NCBI RefSeq assembly: GCF_021261315.1
Contig: NZ_JAJSAX010000004.1
Coordinates: forward strand, 124,001-188,000
DNA length: 64,000 bases
Source of the DNA: Epilithonimonas sp. JDS
GTDB lineage: Bacteria; Bacteroidota; Bacteroidia; Flavobacteriales; Weeksellaceae
Reading direction: 5' to 3'
Both the position numbers and the translations under genes were made by a program. The notes beneath the pieces are model-generated. The model worked only from the letters and a program-made list of their open reading frames with translations. It ran no database searches and was not told the origin of the DNA. Numbering within the stretch: the stretch's first letter is position 1; every line of letters begins with the position of its first letter. Below, piece by piece: positions 61,699 to 64,000 of the stretch.

Positions 61699-62628
61699 AT
61701 GAAACATTGGATACAAGCTGCGAGGCTTAGAACTTTACCACTTTCTATGAGTGGAATTATTATGGGCGCTTTCATTGCAAAATGGAGGATTTCTCACGAA
61801 GGCGGATTTTGGGATTGGCGGATTTTTGCTTTGGCACTTCTGGTCACTTTACTATATCAGGTACTTTCCAACTTCGCCAACGATTATGGCGACGGGGTGA
61901 AAGGAACAGACAAAAATAGGATAGGAGAAGCGGAACAAAGAGCAGTGGCATCAGGAAAAATCACAGCAAATCAAATGAGAAATGCGGTGATTCTACTTTC
62001 GATTTTATCATTTATAGCAACGGTTGCATTATTGTATGTCGCTTTCTATCCGGCTTACACCAGAGAATTTTGGATATTTATCGGATTGGGAATTGCCTCG
62101 ATTTTGGCAGCGATTGGATATACGGTTGGAAAAAAACCTTATGGATATTTAGGTTTAGGCGATATTTTCGTGTTCATCTTTTTCGGATTGGTTTCTGTTT
62201 GCGGGAGTTATTTTCTGTTTACGAAATCTTTCAGTTGGGACGTCCTGTTCCCTGCAATTGCAGTCGGAATGTTGAGTATGGCCGTTCTTAACCTGAACAA
62301 TATGAGAGACATCGTCAACGACGAATTATCAGGTAAAAAAACGTTTGCATTGAAGCTTGGTTACAAAAATGCAATGATTTACGAAATCATCTTATTGCAA
62401 TTACCGATTCTTTTGATGTTGGCCTTTTTGATGTACAACGGCTTTCAGGCTCAAGGGAAATATTATCCTTTCATCGTGATGATTCTGATTTTCCCATTCA
62501 TCAAATTAAGGAGAAGCATAATGGCTGTCAACGAACCAAAACTATTGGACCCATTCCTGAAACAAGTCGGAATCTTAACTTTCCTGATGGCAGTTTTGAC
62601 GGCTTTTGGCCTTAATTATTTTAATTAA
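61699..62628 (+). CDS. menA: 1,4-dihydroxy-2-naphthoate polyprenyltransferase
   Basis: 309 residues with about eight to nine membrane segments. The prenyl-diphosphate Asp motif is NFANDYGDGVKGTDKN (about 73-88) and the second motif is NNMRDIVNDELSGKKT (about 195-210). It attaches the isoprenoid tail to DHNA to make demethylmenaquinone in the inner membrane. Downstream of menB by 72 bp, probably co-transcribed. Confidence 0.93.
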   Translation: MKHWIQAARLRTLPLSMSGIIMGAFIAKWRISHEGGFWDWRIFALALLVTLLYQVLSNFANDYGDGVKGTDKNRIGEAEQRAVASGKITANQMRNAVILLSILSFIATVALLYVAFYPAYTREFWIFIGLGIASILAAIGYTVGKKPYGYLGLGDIFVFIFFGLVSVCGSYFLFTKSFSWDVLFPAIAVGMLSMAVLNLNNMRDIVNDELSGKKTFALKLGYKNAMIYEIILLQLPILLMLAFLMYNGFQAQGKYYPFIVMILIFPFIKLRRSIMAVNEPKLLDPFLKQVGILTFLMAVLTAFGLNYFN

Positions 62629-62642
62629 TAAATCTAAAAAAA

Positions 62643-63326
62643 ATGAAAATAAAATTCCTCGGACAAAACTGTTTTTTGTTCACATACAACGGAAAAACAA
62701 TTCTTGCAGACCCTTTCTACAACTATCAGAAAGAAAAATCAGGATTTGACATCACCGCTCAGAAAATCGATTATGTGTTGATTACGCACGCACACGGCGA
62801 CCATATTGCGGACGTAAAAGAAGTGCTTGAAAATCATCCTGATGCAACGGTAATCGGACAGCCTGAGATTTGCGGTTATTTCAAACACACCAATAATATT
62901 GATATCAATTTCGGTGGTTCTGCCAAGATTGAAGATTTGAAAATTTCTATGGTTCCTGCCTTACACACGAGCTCTTTTCCGGACGGTACTTACGGTGGAC
63001 TGGCTTCTGGTTATATTTTTAGATTTGCTGACGGGAGAAACCTTTATTTGGCTGGAGATACTGGTGTGACGGCTGAGATGAGCTTGTTTCCACAGGTTTT
63101 TGGGAAATTGGATTTGTCGATTCTACCAGTTGGAAAACATTACACGATGTGTCCTAGAAAAGCGGCTTTCGCAGCATCAGAATTATTGAAAACGCCACAA
63201 GTGATTGGTTGTCATTTCGATACTTTCCCACCAATTGAAATCAATCACGAAGAAGCAAAAAAGCATTTCTCTGACAAGAATATCGAATTTACATTACCAG
63301 AATTAGGACAGGAATTTGAGTTCTAA
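62643..63326 (+). CDS. UPF0173-type metallo-beta-lactamase-fold hydrolase
   Basis: 227 residues with THAHGDHIADVKE (zinc motif HxHxDH), VPALHTSS, LYLAGDTGVTAEM (bridging Asp) and IGCHFDTFPPIE (last His). The size and N-terminus MKIKFLGQNCFLF fit UPF0173 metal-dependent hydrolases, of unknown substrate. It follows menA by 14 bp and ends at a terminator. Confidence 0.9.
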   Translation: MKIKFLGQNCFLFTYNGKTILADPFYNYQKEKSGFDITAQKIDYVLITHAHGDHIADVKEVLENHPDATVIGQPEICGYFKHTNNIDINFGGSAKIEDLKISMVPALHTSSFPDGTYGGLASGYIFRFADGRNLYLAGDTGVTAEMSLFPQVFGKLDLSILPVGKHYTMCPRKAAFAASELLKTPQVIGCHFDTFPPIEINHEEAKKHFSDKNIEFTLPELGQEFEF

Positions 63327-63335
63327 ACAAAAAAA

Positions 63336-63380
63336 TTAAGAGATTAAGTAGTTCAAATTGAAACTGTCTTAATCTCTTAA
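63336..63380 (+). terminator. Inverted repeat after the metal-dependent hydrolase
   Basis: TTAAGAGATTAAG (63336-63348) pairs perfectly with CTTAATCTCTTAA (63368-63380), loop 19 nt. It lies between the hydrolase gene and the convergent SRP RNA and may stop both. Confidence 0.65.
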
Positions 63381-63398
63381 CTTTAAAAAATAAAAAAT

Positions 63399-63491
63399 GG
63401 CAAGCTACCTAAATCACACCGCTACGACCAATTACCTTTGCTGCGTTCCCACCCTGGAGGATTCTCAGGAGCTGGTTGTTTAGGACTTGCC
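63399..63491 (-). ncRNA. ffs: Signal recognition particle RNA (small bacterial type)
   Basis: Read on the minus strand, GGCAAG at the 5' end pairs with CTTGCC at the 3' end. The core CCAGGGTGGGAACGCAGCAA followed by AGG aligns with the E. coli 4.5S apical domain: GGAA tetraloop and GCAGC-AAGG internal loop that bind Ffh. The RNA is followed by a run of Ts (terminator). About 93-100 nt; exact ends are approximate. It targets membrane and secreted proteins with Ffh. Confidence 0.88.
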
Positions 63492-63614
63492 GGTGCAAAG
63501 ATAGAAAAATTAAGAAAAAAGAAAAAGGAAAACAGAGAAAAGAAATCAAGTGGACTCTAGATTGTTGATAGTCAGTTTGAAATATTTATCTCTTTTATCA
63601 AAAATTAAAAAATT

Positions 63615-64000
63615 ATGACAAAAAACCCTGTAACAATAGGTTTTATTTTATACGCTCTCACAATGTTGGCATTCTTCATTGTGTACTATTTCTTCGCAAA
63701 CGCCAACTACTTTGAGACCACAATGCAAGTCAATGCCTTTGGGATGACGTTCTTGTATGTCTTGGCTGGCTTTGCTTCAACCTATTGGTTAAGAGGTGGC
63801 ACGTTAATTACTTATCCTCAAGCTTTTAAACAAACATTTTTAACGCTTTTTACAGGCGGAATTATATCAGTATTTTCTATTTTTGCATTCCTGAATTATG
63901 TAGATACAGACGCACGGGATTTGCTCAATCACCAGTATATTCAGACAGAACTTGACAATCTGGACGAATCTTACGCTAAATTGAAAGTGGAAGCGGCCAA
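63615..64000 (+). CDS. DUF4199 membrane protein (3' end beyond window)
   Basis: 128 residues are visible from MTKNPVTIGFILYALTM. Three membrane segments can be seen (IGFILYALTMLAFFIVYYFF, GMTFLYVLAGFASTYWL, LTLFTGGIISVFSIFAFL), then the start of a soluble helical region. This matches DUF4199, a Bacteroidetes protein of unknown function. The ORF is open to the window end. Confidence 0.8.
   Translation, partial: MTKNPVTIGFILYALTMLAFFIVYYFFANANYFETTMQVNAFGMTFLYVLAGFASTYWLRGGTLITYPQAFKQTFLTLFTGGIISVFSIFAFLNYVDTDARDLLNHQYIQTELDNLDESYAKLKVEAA

Noticed and set aside
1-64000. CRISPR arrays and insertion sequences
   Set aside because: No regularly spaced direct repeats and no transposase-like ORF were seen; the only mobile element found is the ICE.

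Overview
ORGANISM. The window is AT-rich DNA from a Bacteroidetes (Flavobacteriia, Weeksellaceae/Chryseobacterium-like) chromosome. The support is the Bacteroides-type tra gene set (traA to traQ), RteC, promoters with the Bacteroidetes -7 box TAnnTTTG, a fused alpha/beta 2-oxoacid dehydrogenase E1, SusC-type plug sequence, DUF4199 and DUF4920 proteins, and gliding-phylum repeat elements. Genus is inference. LAYOUT. (1) About 1-37,487 is the right-hand part of an integrative and conjugative element (ICE). Its left end lies outside the window. Its right end is a large serine recombinase whose 3' end runs into the 3' half of a tRNA-Arg(ACG) gene. (2) About 37,453-64,000 is ordinary chromosome: housekeeping and conserved hypothetical genes. 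ICE, LEFT TO RIGHT: a truncated TPR/AraC regulator; RteC (excision/transfer control); an EmrAB-TolC-like efflux cargo operon with a divergent AraC regulator; an AraC-VOC pair; a decayed DinB-family gene; coupling protein, relaxase and MobA; a 657-bp intergenic region with inverted repeats that probably holds oriT; traA, a DUF3408 gene and traD; a two-gene cargo (FAD monooxygenase plus AraC regulator) inserted in reverse orientation in the tra cluster; traE, F, G, I, J, K, L, M, N, O, Q encoding the type IV secretion channel; an orphan D12-class adenine methylase; then a reverse-strand operon running SSB, DUF932, two small proteins, PRTRC E, PRTRC C, a large unknown, PRTRC B, ThiF; then a forward DprA/ComF-like pair, a small ORF and the serine recombinase. 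MOST INTERESTING. The PRTRC genes read as a minimal ubiquitin-like conjugation cassette. They give a 72-residue ubiquitin-like protein already ending in an exposed Gly, an E2-like protein with an H...N...C active-site motif, and an E1/ThiF protein with the full adenylation motif set and a candidate catalytic Cys. No JAB peptidase and no ParB are visible. The cassette shares an operon with SSB and DUF932 and sits next to a DprA + ComF-like phosphoribosyltransferase pair, which suggests a role in handling or protecting incoming single-stranded ICE DNA (inference). CHROMOSOME. A BtuF-like lipoprotein and CPBP protease; RdgB; RNase Z; the E1 fusion (its E3, lpd, lies 7.5 kb further on); a GbsR-regulated run of membrane, DCC, DUF2071 and epimerase genes; an ECF sigma factor with a composite anti-sigma-like/TonB-plug/vWA protein; patatin; an ion channel; a RES-Xre toxin-antitoxin pair with a two-site operator over its promoter; Nif3; a coiled-coil 'zinc ribbon' protein that has lost its cysteines; menB and menA; a metallo-beta-lactamase-fold protein; the SRP RNA; and the start of a DUF4199 gene. 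All assignments come from reading the sequence by eye; no database search was run.
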